Part shown: positions 22,403 through 30,848 of the stretch, in pieces
Layout: every line of letters starts with the position of its first letter
Position numbering within the stretch: the first letter of the stretch is position 1
NCBI GenBank assembly: GCA_016291475.1
Contig: JAEEXJ010000028.1
Location: forward strand, 1 to 33,274
Reading direction: 5' to 3'
Length of the DNA stretch: 33,274 nt
DNA from: Lachnospiraceae bacterium
GTDB taxonomy: Bacteria > Bacillota_A > Clostridia > Lachnospirales > Lachnospiraceae
Translations under genes and position numbers: made by a program
Notes under the pieces: generated by a model
What the model saw: only the letters and a program-made list of their open reading frames with translations
What the model was told of the DNA's origin: nothing
Database searches by the model: none

Positions 22403-24174
22403 TACAGTCTAGAACACATAATTGCGGCGAGCTCAGAAGCGCCGATGAGGGCAAGGAAGTAACTCTTTGCGGATGGGTCGAGAATGTGAGAGAAGTCGGA
22501 GGAAACCTTTCCTTCATCATCTTGAGAGATTTCTACGGCATCACCCAGCTCGTTGCTGAGACCGAAGATATGGTTTCCGCATTCAAGAATATTACCAAGG
22601 AATCAACTGTTCAGGTTACCGGTAAAGTAAGGATCAGAAGCAATAAGAATGACAAGATCCCTACCGGAGACATCGAAGTTGTTCCGGATTCGGTTAAGGT
22701 TCTCGGCAAGAACAGAAATTCAGAGCTTCCTTTTGAGATCAACAGATCCAAAGAAGCTGACGAGGCTACCAGACTTAAGTACAGATATCTGGATCTGAGA
22801 AATCCCGAGGTTAAGAAGAATATCGTACTCAGATGCAATGTTGTTGCCGAGCTCAGAAAGGCAATGACAGAGGAAGGATTCCTGGAGATCACAACTCCCA
22901 TCCTTACCGCATCTTCACCCGAAGGAGCAAGAGACTATCTTGTTCCCGCAAGAAAGCATCCCGGAAAGTTCTATGCGCTTCCTCAGGCTCCTCAGCAGTT
23001 CAAGCAGCTTCTGATGACTTCAGGATTCGACCGCTATTTCCAGATCGCTCCCTGCTTCAGAGATGAGGATGCCAGAGGTGACCGTACTCCCGGTGAGTTC
23101 TATCAGATGGATATGGAGATGGCCTTTGCAACTCAGGATGATGTTCTCGGAGTCCTTGAAAAGGTTCTTGTACCCGTATTCGAAAAGTATGGAATATATG
23201 ACCGTATAACTCCCGCTCCTTTTAAGAGAATTCCTTTCAGAGAAGCTATGGAAAAGTACGGTTCCGATAAGCCCGATCTCAGAATCGACCTTGAGCTTAG
23301 CGATGTAACCGATGTTCTCGGCGGAATCGATTTTGAGCCTTTCAAGGGACAGTGCGTAGAGGCTGTTGTTGTTACTGGATTTAACGCAACCAGAAAGCAG
23401 ATCGATCAGCTTGTTGCAGATGTAGAAGTTCAGACCGCAAGAAAGACCTGCTGGTTCAGAGTAGATGAAAACGGAGAGATCGTAGGCGGTATCGCTAAGT
23501 TCCTTCAGCCCATCAAGGATGAAGTCATCTCTAAGATGAATCTTGAGAACGGATGCTTCGTAGGTCTTGCCGCAGGTCCCAAGGCCGCAGCCCTTAAGAC
23601 CGCAGGTGTTCTTCGTACCAAGCTCGGAACTCTTTGCCCCGAGCATATGGATAAAGAGCAGTATCAGTTCTGTTGGATAGTTGACTTCCCCATGTATGAG
23701 ATCGGTGAGGAGTCGGGCGAGCTTGAATTCTGCCACAATCCTTTCTCAATGCCCGTAGGCGGACTTGAGACTCTTGAAAAAGCAGAAAGAGGAGAGATGG
23801 ATCCTCTCGATATAATGGCTAACCAGTACGATCTTGTTATCAACGGATACGAGTCCGCATCAGGCGCGGTAAGAAACCACGATCCCGAGATCATGGTCAA
23901 GGCATTCGAACTTGTACGTCTCGGAGAGGCTGAAGTTAAGGCTAAGTTCCCCGCTATGTACAATGCTTTTACTTACGGAGCACCACCTCACGCAGGAGCA
24001 GCTCCCGGAGTTGACAGAATGATAATGCTTCTCACCGGCGAAGAGTCGATCCGCGAAGTTATTACATTCCCCATGAACAAGAATGCACAGGATGTCATGA
24101 TGGATGCTCCTTCGGCCGTATCTCAGCATCAGCTTGACGAGCTCCACCTTGCCTGCGTTCCCGTAGAGGAATAA
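22399..24174 (+). CDS. aspS: Aspartyl-tRNA synthetase, bacterial type
   Basis: Charges tRNA-Asp; class II. 591 residues: N-terminal OB-fold anticodon domain (TLCGWVENVRE...FIILRDFYG), catalytic domain with FLEITTPILTASSPEGARDYLVP and CFRDEDARGDRTPGEFYQ-type motif 2, a GAD insertion domain (about 280-420) typical of bacterial AspS, and motif 3 GAAPGVDRMIMLLTG. The presence of the GAD insertion makes it the bacterial rather than archaeal kind. Coupled to hisS by a four-base overlap. Immediately after the stop comes a palindrome-family B repeat. Confidence 0.98.
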   Translation: MIQSRTHNCGELRSADEGKEVTLCGWVENVREVGGNLSFIILRDFYGITQLVAETEDMVSAFKNITKESTVQVTGKVRIRSNKNDKIPTGDIEVVPDSVKVLGKNRNSELPFEINRSKEADEATRLKYRYLDLRNPEVKKNIVLRCNVVAELRKAMTEEGFLEITTPILTASSPEGARDYLVPARKHPGKFYALPQAPQQFKQLLMTSGFDRYFQIAPCFRDEDARGDRTPGEFYQMDMEMAFATQDDVLGVLEKVLVPVFEKYGIYDRITPAPFKRIPFREAMEKYGSDKPDLRIDLELSDVTDVLGGIDFEPFKGQCVEAVVVTGFNATRKQIDQLVADVEVQTARKTCWFRVDENGEIVGGIAKFLQPIKDEVISKMNLENGCFVGLAAGPKAAALKTAGVLRTKLGTLCPEHMDKEQYQFCWIVDFPMYEIGEESGELEFCHNPFSMPVGGLETLEKAERGEMDPLDIMANQYDLVINGYESASGAVRNHDPEIMVKAFELVRLGEAEVKAKFPAMYNAFTYGAPPHAGAAPGVDRMIMLLTGEESIREVITFPMNKNAQDVMMDAPSAVSQHQLDELHLACVPVEE

Positions 24175-24202
24175 GTGACATTGGGTACGTCCCCACTGTC
24201 AC
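24175..24202. repeat. Palindrome family B unit between aspS and the PPTase gene
   Basis: 28 bases with ends GTGACA/TGTCAC and core GGGTACGTCCCCAC, starting right after the aspS stop codon. It shares 14 bases with 10451-10473 and its reverse strand begins like 9754-9766. Confidence 0.75.
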
Positions 24203-24210
24203 CGGTATGT

Positions 24211-24912
24211 ATGAGAATATATCTTCTAGATGTAAGTACATTACAGGATGAAAATACGGGCGCTGAGCTTTCGGTCAGGGCCCGCAGTCTCATTGATGAT
24301 TACAGAGGCTCGAAAGCGGATCAGTGCAAAAGTATTCCGGCCCGCGGACTTGCTCTGGGTGTCGGTATGCTGTTGCAGCTTGCCGCAAGAGGATATGTTG
24401 AAGATGTTTCAAGAGCCGCACAGGGAATCCCTATTGAGCTTACCGCAGAGGAAGCCGTCAGGATCCTTGCCAGAAACGGCGAAGTCTTAAAGCTTGCTTA
24501 CTCCATAGAAAACAGCGGAAAACCTTATCTTGAACCCGATATCCAGATACCTGCGGGGGAGAGAGGTATTCCTTTTATAAGCATTTCACACTCGGGAAAA
24601 TATGTTGCCCTTGCGCTTTCCTATTACGAGATAGGTATCGATATTCAGATGCGCAAGGAAATGAATACCGAGAAAATTTCTACCAGATATTTCACCGAAA
24701 AAGAAACCGCACTGATACATAAAGATCCCAATCTTTTCTTTACTCTCTGGTCCAGAAAAGAAGCCTGGGGAAAATGTGAAGGCTGCGGAATAACCGCTGC
24801 ACTTCAGAGAGATTTTTCCGATGTCAGCAAGGGGCTTTCCAGGTTCTATATGTGGAGTGAAAACAATGCTCCGTCAGGTTATGCAATGTGTGTCTGCGAG
24901 AAGATGTCCTGA
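24211..24912 (+). CDS. 4'-phosphopantetheinyl transferase (Sfp type)
   Basis: Transfers phosphopantetheine from CoA to a carrier-protein Ser. About 233 residues, the Sfp-type two-lobed length. Motifs: FISISHSGKYVALAL, GIDIQ (metal-binding Asp), and WSRKEAWGK, the W-x-x-KEA-x-x-K signature. I start it at ATG 24211 (MRIYLLDVS); the GTG at 24175 in the same frame would translate the palindrome. No good ribosome site precedes 24211, so translation may depend on coupling to aspS through the repeat hairpin. No NRPS or PKS gene lies nearby; its carrier may be elsewhere. Confidence 0.92.
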   Translation: MRIYLLDVSTLQDENTGAELSVRARSLIDDYRGSKADQCKSIPARGLALGVGMLLQLAARGYVEDVSRAAQGIPIELTAEEAVRILARNGEVLKLAYSIENSGKPYLEPDIQIPAGERGIPFISISHSGKYVALALSYYEIGIDIQMRKEMNTEKISTRYFTEKETALIHKDPNLFFTLWSRKEAWGKCEGCGITAALQRDFSDVSKGLSRFYMWSENNAPSGYAMCVCEKMS

Positions 24913-24933
24913 TACCGAGAGGATTTTTGTTTA

Positions 24934-26655
24934 ATGAAAAAGGTTCTTTCACTTTTAAAAAACTATAAAAAAGAGGCGTTTCTGGCTCCTTTTTTTAAGT
25001 TGGTCGAAGCGGTATTTGAACTTTTTGTTCCTCTTGTGATGGCGGATATCATTGACACAGGTATTCCCGCATCGGACACTTCATATATCATAAAAAAAGG
25101 TCTGATACTGGTACTTCTTGCAGCTGCCGGATTAACCGTTGCCATAACTGCCCAGTATTTTGCGGCTAAAGCTGCGGTCGGAGTTTCGGGTACTCTCCGT
25201 AAGAATCTGTTTGATCATATCATGGGACTTGAAGCACGCGAGGTTGACAAAGCCGGTACTTCAACACTTATCACCCGTATGACCTCGGATGTAAATCAGG
25301 TTCAGACAGGTATTAACATGTCGCTCAGACTTCTTCTGAGAAGTCCCATTATTGTCTTCGGTGCCATGATCATGGCGTTTACCATTGATGTTCCGTCGGC
25401 GTTGATTTTCTGTATTGCGGTTCCCATACTTGCGGTTATCGTAATCGGAATTACCAGGTTCAGTATTCCGATGTTTGCAGGAGTTCAAAAGCTTCTTGAT
25501 AAAGTGATGCTCTCATCAAGGGAAAATCTTACGGGTGTGAGAGTAATCCGTGCTTTCAATCTTCAGGACGAGGAGAAGAATTCTTTTTACGAAAAGAATG
25601 ATGCACTGAAAACTAAACAGATCAAGGCTTCCGATTTTACGGCACTGACCAATCCCATTACATTTATCATCGTTAACGTAGCGGTGATGTTCCTCATTCA
25701 TAAGGGCGCACTCAGAGTAAATATCGGCGCTATCACTCAGGGTCAGGCAGTTGCTATCCTTAACTACATGAGTCAGATTTTAGTCGAACTGCTTAAGCTC
25801 ACTAATCTGATAGTTACCATAACAAAATCCATTGCTTCGGCAGGAAGAGTAAGTGATGTGTTGGATATGCCCGTCAGGGACGGATCCCTTTGGGCAGAAA
25901 AACAATCCCATAATGGAACAACAGACGGGGATTTCATCAGATTTGACCATGTATCTCTTAAATACACTCCGGGTTCGGATGATGCACTTTCGGATATTTC
26001 CTTTGAAGTTAAAAAGGGAATGACCGTAGGAGTCATCGGCGGTACGGGTTCGGGTAAATCATCACTGGTTAATCTTATCCCCGGTATGTATGAAGCAAGC
26101 GAAGGAACAGTATTCGTAAGCGGCGAGGATGTAAAAAAATGTGACAGAAAAACGCTTCGTGACATGTGCGGAGTTGTCCCTCAGAAAGCCGTTCTTTTCA
26201 AAGGAAGTATTCGTTCCAACATGCAGATAGGTAAGAAAGAGCTTTCTGATGAAGAGATGACAGAGTGCCTGAAGAAAGCTCAATGCTATGACTTTGTTTC
26301 CGAAAAGGGCGGGCTTGATGCGGAGGTTTTACAAAACGGTAAGAACTTCTCAGGAGGTCAGAGACAGAGGCTTACCATTGCAAGAGCGCTGGTCAGAAAG
26401 CCGGAGATCCTGATACTCGATGATTCCACATCTGCTCTTGATTTTCTGACTGAAAAACATATAAGAGAAGAGATAGCAAAGCTTGAAGATATGACTGTAT
26501 TTATCGTATCCCAGAGAGCATCTTCCGTTATGAACGCGGATATGATCATCGTTCTTGATGACGGTAAAGCAGTGGGGATCGGTACCCACGAAGAGCTTCT
26601 TAAATCTTGTGAAGTGTACGAAGAAATCTATTACTCTCAGTTTGAGAGAAAGTAA
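24934..26655 (+). CDS. ABC half-exporter A (TM287/BmrC type, degenerate Walker B)
   Basis: 573 residues: six-helix exporter domain (1-310), then an ATPase. Walker A is GGTGSGKS (369-376), signature FSGGQ (472-476, canonical), Walker B ILILDDS with D497 where the catalytic Glu should be. That Asp is the mark of the non-catalytic partner in heterodimeric exporters such as TM287/288, BmrCD and LmrCD. The start KNYKKEAFLAPFFKLVEAVFELFVPLVMADIID is typical of that subgroup. Its expected partner is not next door but at 30849-32594, which has the matching defect. GAGAGG upstream of the ATG. Substrate (drug, peptide, lipid) unknown. Confidence 0.93.
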   Translation: MKKVLSLLKNYKKEAFLAPFFKLVEAVFELFVPLVMADIIDTGIPASDTSYIIKKGLILVLLAAAGLTVAITAQYFAAKAAVGVSGTLRKNLFDHIMGLEAREVDKAGTSTLITRMTSDVNQVQTGINMSLRLLLRSPIIVFGAMIMAFTIDVPSALIFCIAVPILAVIVIGITRFSIPMFAGVQKLLDKVMLSSRENLTGVRVIRAFNLQDEEKNSFYEKNDALKTKQIKASDFTALTNPITFIIVNVAVMFLIHKGALRVNIGAITQGQAVAILNYMSQILVELLKLTNLIVTITKSIASAGRVSDVLDMPVRDGSLWAEKQSHNGTTDGDFIRFDHVSLKYTPGSDDALSDISFEVKKGMTVGVIGGTGSGKSSLVNLIPGMYEASEGTVFVSGEDVKKCDRKTLRDMCGVVPQKAVLFKGSIRSNMQIGKKELSDEEMTECLKKAQCYDFVSEKGGLDAEVLQNGKNFSGGQRQRLTIARALVRKPEILILDDSTSALDFLTEKHIREEIAKLEDMTVFIVSQRASSVMNADMIIVLDDGKAVGIGTHEELLKSCEVYEEIYYSQFERK

Positions 26656-26690
26656 TAAAACGTAATTAAGTGTAGGAGGAAGAAATCAAT

Positions 26691-28469
26691 ATGAAGGAGT
26701 TAATGCTTGGAAATAAAGCATTTGCACGCGGACTTTATGAAGCCGGTTGCAGTTTTGTTTCCAGTTATCCCGGAACTCCCAGTACCGAGGTTACTGAGGA
26801 GGCAGTCAAGTATGACGAGATCTACTGTGAGTGGGCACCCAACGAAAAGGTAGCAATGGAAGCCGCGTTCGGTGCGTCCCTTGCAGGTGTCAGAAGCTAC
26901 TGCGGTATGAAGCATGTAGGCCTTAACGTTGCTGCGGACCCTCTATACACCATGTCATATACCGGTGTAAACGGAGGCGTTGTTATCTGTGTTGCCGATG
27001 ATGCCGGAATGCATTCGTCACAGAATGAGCAGGATTCCAGACATCATGCCATCGCATCCAAGGTTCCCATGCTTGAGCCTTCGGATTCCGCAGAGACTCT
27101 TTCTTTTGTAAAACTGGCTTACGATCTTTCCGAGGAATATGACACTCCCGTTATAGTAAAGATGTGTACCAGAGTGGCACATTCACAGTCTGTAGTCGAA
27201 ACATCCGAGAGAGCGCAGATTGCAAAGAAGCCTTACGAGAAGAACATTCCAAAGAATGTTATGATGCCCGGCAATGCCATCAAGCGTCATCCTTTTGTAG
27301 AGGAGAGATGTGAAAAACTTCGCAAATTGGCTGAGACCGCATCTTTTAACAGAGTGGAGATGAGAGATGCTTCGGCAACCGGTAAACACATCGGTATCAT
27401 TACCTGCTCCACAACATATCAGTATGTAAGGGAAGCATTCGGTGAGAGTGTATCCGTTCTTAAGCTTGGTATGGTAAATCCTCTTCCCATCGATCTTATA
27501 AAAGATTTCGCATCAAAGGTCGATACCGTCATAGTTGCGGAAGAACTTGATCCGATCATTGAAAATCACTGCAGAGCACTGGGAATAAATGTATACGGCA
27601 AAGATGTTCTTCCCATCTGCGGAGAGTTTTCTCAGAATCTTCTCAAGAAGTATCTTTCTCCCATCGTTACCGGAGAAGAGTACAAGGGAGAAGATGTATC
27701 TTCTGTTGAAGATGCAATCCCTAACAGACCTCCCGTAATGTGCGCAGGATGCCCTCACAGAGGACTTTTCTATACACTAAGCAAGAATAAGTGCACGGTA
27801 CTTGGTGACATCGGATGCTACACTCTTGGCGCCGTTGCACCTCTTTCCGCAATGGATATGACTCTTTGCATGGGCGCTTCCGTAAGTGCTATCCACGGAT
27901 TTAACAAAGCAGGCGGCGGAGAAAATGAAGGCAAGACCGTTGCTGTTATAGGTGATTCGACATTTATGCATTCCGGTATGACCGGCCTTGCAAATATCGC
28001 ATACAACCAGTCCGATTCAACCGTTATCATCCTTGATAACTCCATCACCGGAATGACCGGACATCAGCAGAATCCTACCACAGGACTTAATATCAAAGGA
28101 GATCCCGCAGGTAAGATCGATCTTGAAGCCCTCTGCCGTTCGATGGGATTTGAGAGAGTACGTGTAGTTGATCCTTACGATCTTAAGGCATGTGATGAAG
28201 CTGTCAAAGAAGAACTTGCGGTAAAGGCTCCTTCCGTTATTATTTCCAGAAGACCCTGCGCTCTTCTTAAGAATGTAAAACACAATCCTCCTCTTCGCGT
28301 AAACAGAGACAAGTGTGTGGGATGCAAGTCCTGTATGAAGATCGGATGTCCCGCTATTTCCATGAAAGACGGCAAGGCTCATATCGACAACACTCTTTGC
28401 GTAGGTTGCGGAATCTGTGAGCAGCTTTGCCCGGTAGGAGCTTTTGAATCCTGCCAGAAGGAGGCCTGA
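26691..28469 (+). CDS. iorA: Indolepyruvate:ferredoxin oxidoreductase, alpha subunit
   Basis: Thiamine-PP and Fe-S enzyme that oxidatively decarboxylates aryl pyruvates (from Trp, Phe, Tyr) to aryl-acetyl-CoA with ferredoxin. 592 residues: N-terminal pyrimidine-binding domain (SYPGTPSTEVTEE, with the EWAPNEKVAMEAAFGASLAG strand), a middle domain, the TPP domain (MCAGCPHRGLFYT, GDIGCYTLG, GDSTFMHSGMTGL) and two C-terminal clusters: CVGCKSCMKIGCP (the atypical C-x2-C-x2-C-x4-C of IorA) and CVGCGICEQLCP. GGAGG eight bases before the ATG. Two bases separate it from iorB. Confidence 0.97.
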   Translation: MKELMLGNKAFARGLYEAGCSFVSSYPGTPSTEVTEEAVKYDEIYCEWAPNEKVAMEAAFGASLAGVRSYCGMKHVGLNVAADPLYTMSYTGVNGGVVICVADDAGMHSSQNEQDSRHHAIASKVPMLEPSDSAETLSFVKLAYDLSEEYDTPVIVKMCTRVAHSQSVVETSERAQIAKKPYEKNIPKNVMMPGNAIKRHPFVEERCEKLRKLAETASFNRVEMRDASATGKHIGIITCSTTYQYVREAFGESVSVLKLGMVNPLPIDLIKDFASKVDTVIVAEELDPIIENHCRALGINVYGKDVLPICGEFSQNLLKKYLSPIVTGEEYKGEDVSSVEDAIPNRPPVMCAGCPHRGLFYTLSKNKCTVLGDIGCYTLGAVAPLSAMDMTLCMGASVSAIHGFNKAGGGENEGKTVAVIGDSTFMHSGMTGLANIAYNQSDSTVIILDNSITGMTGHQQNPTTGLNIKGDPAGKIDLEALCRSMGFERVRVVDPYDLKACDEAVKEELAVKAPSVIISRRPCALLKNVKHNPPLRVNRDKCVGCKSCMKIGCPAISMKDGKAHIDNTLCVGCGICEQLCPVGAFESCQKEA

Positions 28470-28471
28470 AT

Positions 28472-29044
28472 ATGAGTACAAAGAATGTAATGATCGTAGG
28501 TGTAGGCGGACAGGGTTCACTTCTTGCAAGTAAACTTCTCGGAAGACTTCTGCTTGATGAAGGATATGATGTTAAGGTATCAGAGGTTCACGGAATGAGC
28601 CAGAGAGGCGGAAGCGTTGTAACTTACGTAAGATACGGCGAGCATGTTTATTCTCCTGTTATCGATAAGGGCGAGGCTGATGTCATCGTATCATTCGAAC
28701 TTCTTGAAGCTGCAAGATGGCTTCCTTTCCTCAAAAAGGACGGAACCGTTGTAACCAATATTCAGCAGATAGATCCAATGCCCGTTATCACAGGTGCAAT
28801 GGAATATCCCGGTGAACTTGTAGAGAAGATGAAGAAGTCGGGTGCAAAAGTTGATGCTCTCGACTGCCTTAAGCTTGCTGAGGAAGCCGGTTCCTCAAAG
28901 GCTGTAAACATCGTTCTAATGGGACGCCTTTCTCATTATTTTGACATGCCCGAAGAGGCGTGGATGAAAGCAATGGAAGCCATTGTTCCCGCCAAGTTCC
29001 TTGAGATGAACAAGAAAGCATTCGAACTCGGTAAGAATGCCTGA
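28472..29044 (+). CDS. iorB: Indolepyruvate:ferredoxin oxidoreductase, beta subunit
   Basis: 190 residues, the gamma/beta domain that binds CoA-side elements of the IOR complex. GVGGQGSLLASKLLGRLL is the Gly-rich start, and SEVHGMSQRGGSVVTYVRYG the family signature. Its ribosome site (GGAGG) is in the last codons of iorA, so the subunits are produced together. With IorA it forms the heterodimeric or higher complex in the cytoplasm. Confidence 0.97.
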   Translation: MSTKNVMIVGVGGQGSLLASKLLGRLLLDEGYDVKVSEVHGMSQRGGSVVTYVRYGEHVYSPVIDKGEADVIVSFELLEAARWLPFLKKDGTVVTNIQQIDPMPVITGAMEYPGELVEKMKKSGAKVDALDCLKLAEEAGSSKAVNIVLMGRLSHYFDMPEEAWMKAMEAIVPAKFLEMNKKAFELGKNA

Positions 29045-29091
29045 TATATCTTTAAACCTAAGTCCGAATTTAATGTATAAGGGGTACGAAA

Positions 29092-30393
29092 TTGGAGAAA
29101 TATTTTCAGAAAGAGATCGAGTGTGCTTCGAGAGAAGAGATCACTAAGATCCAAAACGAGAAACTGACAGAGCAGGTAAAGCATGTATGGAACAATGTTC
29201 CTTACTATCGTAAGAAGATGGAAAAAGCCGGAGTTACTCCGGATGATATTAAGTCCATAGATGATCTTCACAAGCTTCCGTTTATGTCTAAAGCGGATCT
29301 TAGAGAAACTTATCCGGACGGCCTTCTTGGTGTTCCCAGGGAGGAAGTGGTCAGGATACATTCCACTTCAGGAACGACAGGCAAGAGAGTAATTGCTTAT
29401 TATACACAGGGAGATATGGATCTGTGGGAAGACTGCTGTGCCAGAGCTCTTGTTGCAGCCGGTGCATCCAAAGAGGATGTGGTTCAGGTATCCTACGGCT
29501 ACGGACTTTTTACCGGCGGTCTCGGTCTTGATGGCGGAAGCAAAAAAGTCGGTTGTATGACCGTCCCCATGTCTTCAGGCAATACCGAAAGACAGATCAT
29601 GTTCATTCAGGATCTGAATGCTTCCATTATCTGCTGTACCCCTTCTTATGCAGCATATCTTGGTGAGTCCATGAAGGAGATGGGACTTACCGCTCAGGAG
29701 ATTCCTCTCAAAGCGGGAATTTTCGGTGCGGAGGCATGGAGCGAAGAGATGCGAAGGAGTATTGAAGAGACTCTCGGCATCAAAGCATACGATATCTATG
29801 GTCTAACCGAGCTTTCCGGTCCGGGCGTCGCATATGAGTGCAGTGAACAGCACGGAATGCATATCAACGAAGATCACTTCATCGCAGAGATAATAGATCC
29901 TAAGACCCTTGAGGTTCTTCCTCACGGAACTCAGGGCGAGCTTGTTTTTACCGCCATTGATAAGAAGGGCTTCCCCATGATGAGATACCGTACCAGAGAT
30001 ATCTGCGTTTTGTCTGAGGAAAAGTGCAGCTGCGGAAGAACATTTATAAGAATGGCCAAGCCCATGGGCAGAAGCGATGACATGCTCATCATCCGAGGTG
30101 TTAACGTATTCCCTTCACAGATCGAAACCGTACTTCTCGAGCATGGCTATCAGGCTAATTACCAGATCATCATCGATCGTGTTAATAACACCGATACATT
30201 TGATATCCACGTAGAGATGACTCCCGAGATGTTTACGGATAATGTGTCAGAGATAACCAAGGCACAGAACGAGCTTATGCAGGGACTTATAAATATGCTT
30301 GGCATAAAGGCTAAGGTTACTCTTGTTGCACCTAAGAGTATTACCAGAAGCGAAGGAAAAGCGGTTCGTGTCATCGATAACAGAAAGATCTGA
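29092..30393 (+). CDS. paaK: Phenylacetate-CoA ligase family enzyme
   Basis: 433 residues, the PaaK length. AMP-forming ligase interconverting aryl-acetate and aryl-acetyl-CoA. Marks: HSTSGTTGKRV (P-loop), YGLTELSGPG (A5), FTAIDKKGFPMMRYRTRD (A7-A8 hinge) and GRSDDMLIIRGVNVFPSQIE in the C-terminal lid. It starts with TTG (29092) behind AGGGG; no in-frame ATG is near. Beside iorAB, it probably converts the aryl-acetyl-CoA to aryl-acetate with energy recovery, or activates aryl-acetate in the reverse direction; the sequence does not decide which. Confidence 0.94.
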   Translation: MEKYFQKEIECASREEITKIQNEKLTEQVKHVWNNVPYYRKKMEKAGVTPDDIKSIDDLHKLPFMSKADLRETYPDGLLGVPREEVVRIHSTSGTTGKRVIAYYTQGDMDLWEDCCARALVAAGASKEDVVQVSYGYGLFTGGLGLDGGSKKVGCMTVPMSSGNTERQIMFIQDLNASIICCTPSYAAYLGESMKEMGLTAQEIPLKAGIFGAEAWSEEMRRSIEETLGIKAYDIYGLTELSGPGVAYECSEQHGMHINEDHFIAEIIDPKTLEVLPHGTQGELVFTAIDKKGFPMMRYRTRDICVLSEEKCSCGRTFIRMAKPMGRSDDMLIIRGVNVFPSQIETVLLEHGYQANYQIIIDRVNNTDTFDIHVEMTPEMFTDNVSEITKAQNELMQGLINMLGIKAKVTLVAPKSITRSEGKAVRVIDNRKI

Positions 30394-30408
30394 TAAGGAG
30401 GTACCTTT

Positions 30409-30843
30409 ATGAGCGTTAAACAGATTTCTATATTCCTGGAAAATAAACCCGGAAAAATGTGTGAGGTGTCTGAAGTTCTTGCAGAGCGCGGCATCAACAT
30501 GAGAGGTATTTCCCTTGCAGAAACCGAGGGCTTCGGTATAGTAAGGATCATTGTTGATGATGTTTATGAAGCAACTACCGTTCTCAAGGACAATGACTTT
30601 TTAAATAAACTTACAAGTGTAGTGGTTGCTGAAATCCCCGATATTCCCGGTGGTTTAAGCCAGATACTAAAAGTATTTGCGGACGAGAATATCAATCTTG
30701 CATATATGTATGCTCTTTCCGCGGAAGGATCTACCAACAAAGCATATATGGTATTCAAAGTTGATGATCATAAGACTGCGCAGGCAGCGCTTACCAGAGC
30801 AGGTATCAGGGTTGTATCTCAGGAAGAAATCTCGACATTATAA
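30409..30843 (+). CDS. Tandem ACT-domain protein
   Basis: 144 residues made of two ACT domains (KQISIFLENKPGKMCEVSEVLAERGINM... and AEIPDIPGGLSQILKVFADENINLAYMYALS). ACT domains bind amino acids; stand-alone pairs next to paaK are common in anaerobes and are thought to sense aromatic amino acids and control the IOR/PaaK step or its expression. No catalytic or DNA-binding part is present. AAGGAGG precedes the ATG. It ends five bases before the next ABC gene. Confidence 0.94.
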   Translation: MSVKQISIFLENKPGKMCEVSEVLAERGINMRGISLAETEGFGIVRIIVDDVYEATTVLKDNDFLNKLTSVVVAEIPDIPGGLSQILKVFADENINLAYMYALSAEGSTNKAYMVFKVDDHKTAQAALTRAGIRVVSQEEISTL

Positions 30844-30848
30844 GTGAT

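Noticed and set aside
23020..23736. 238-codon minus-strand frame opposite aspS
   Set aside because: Shadow of aspS; composition is that of an antisense frame and no start signal is present.
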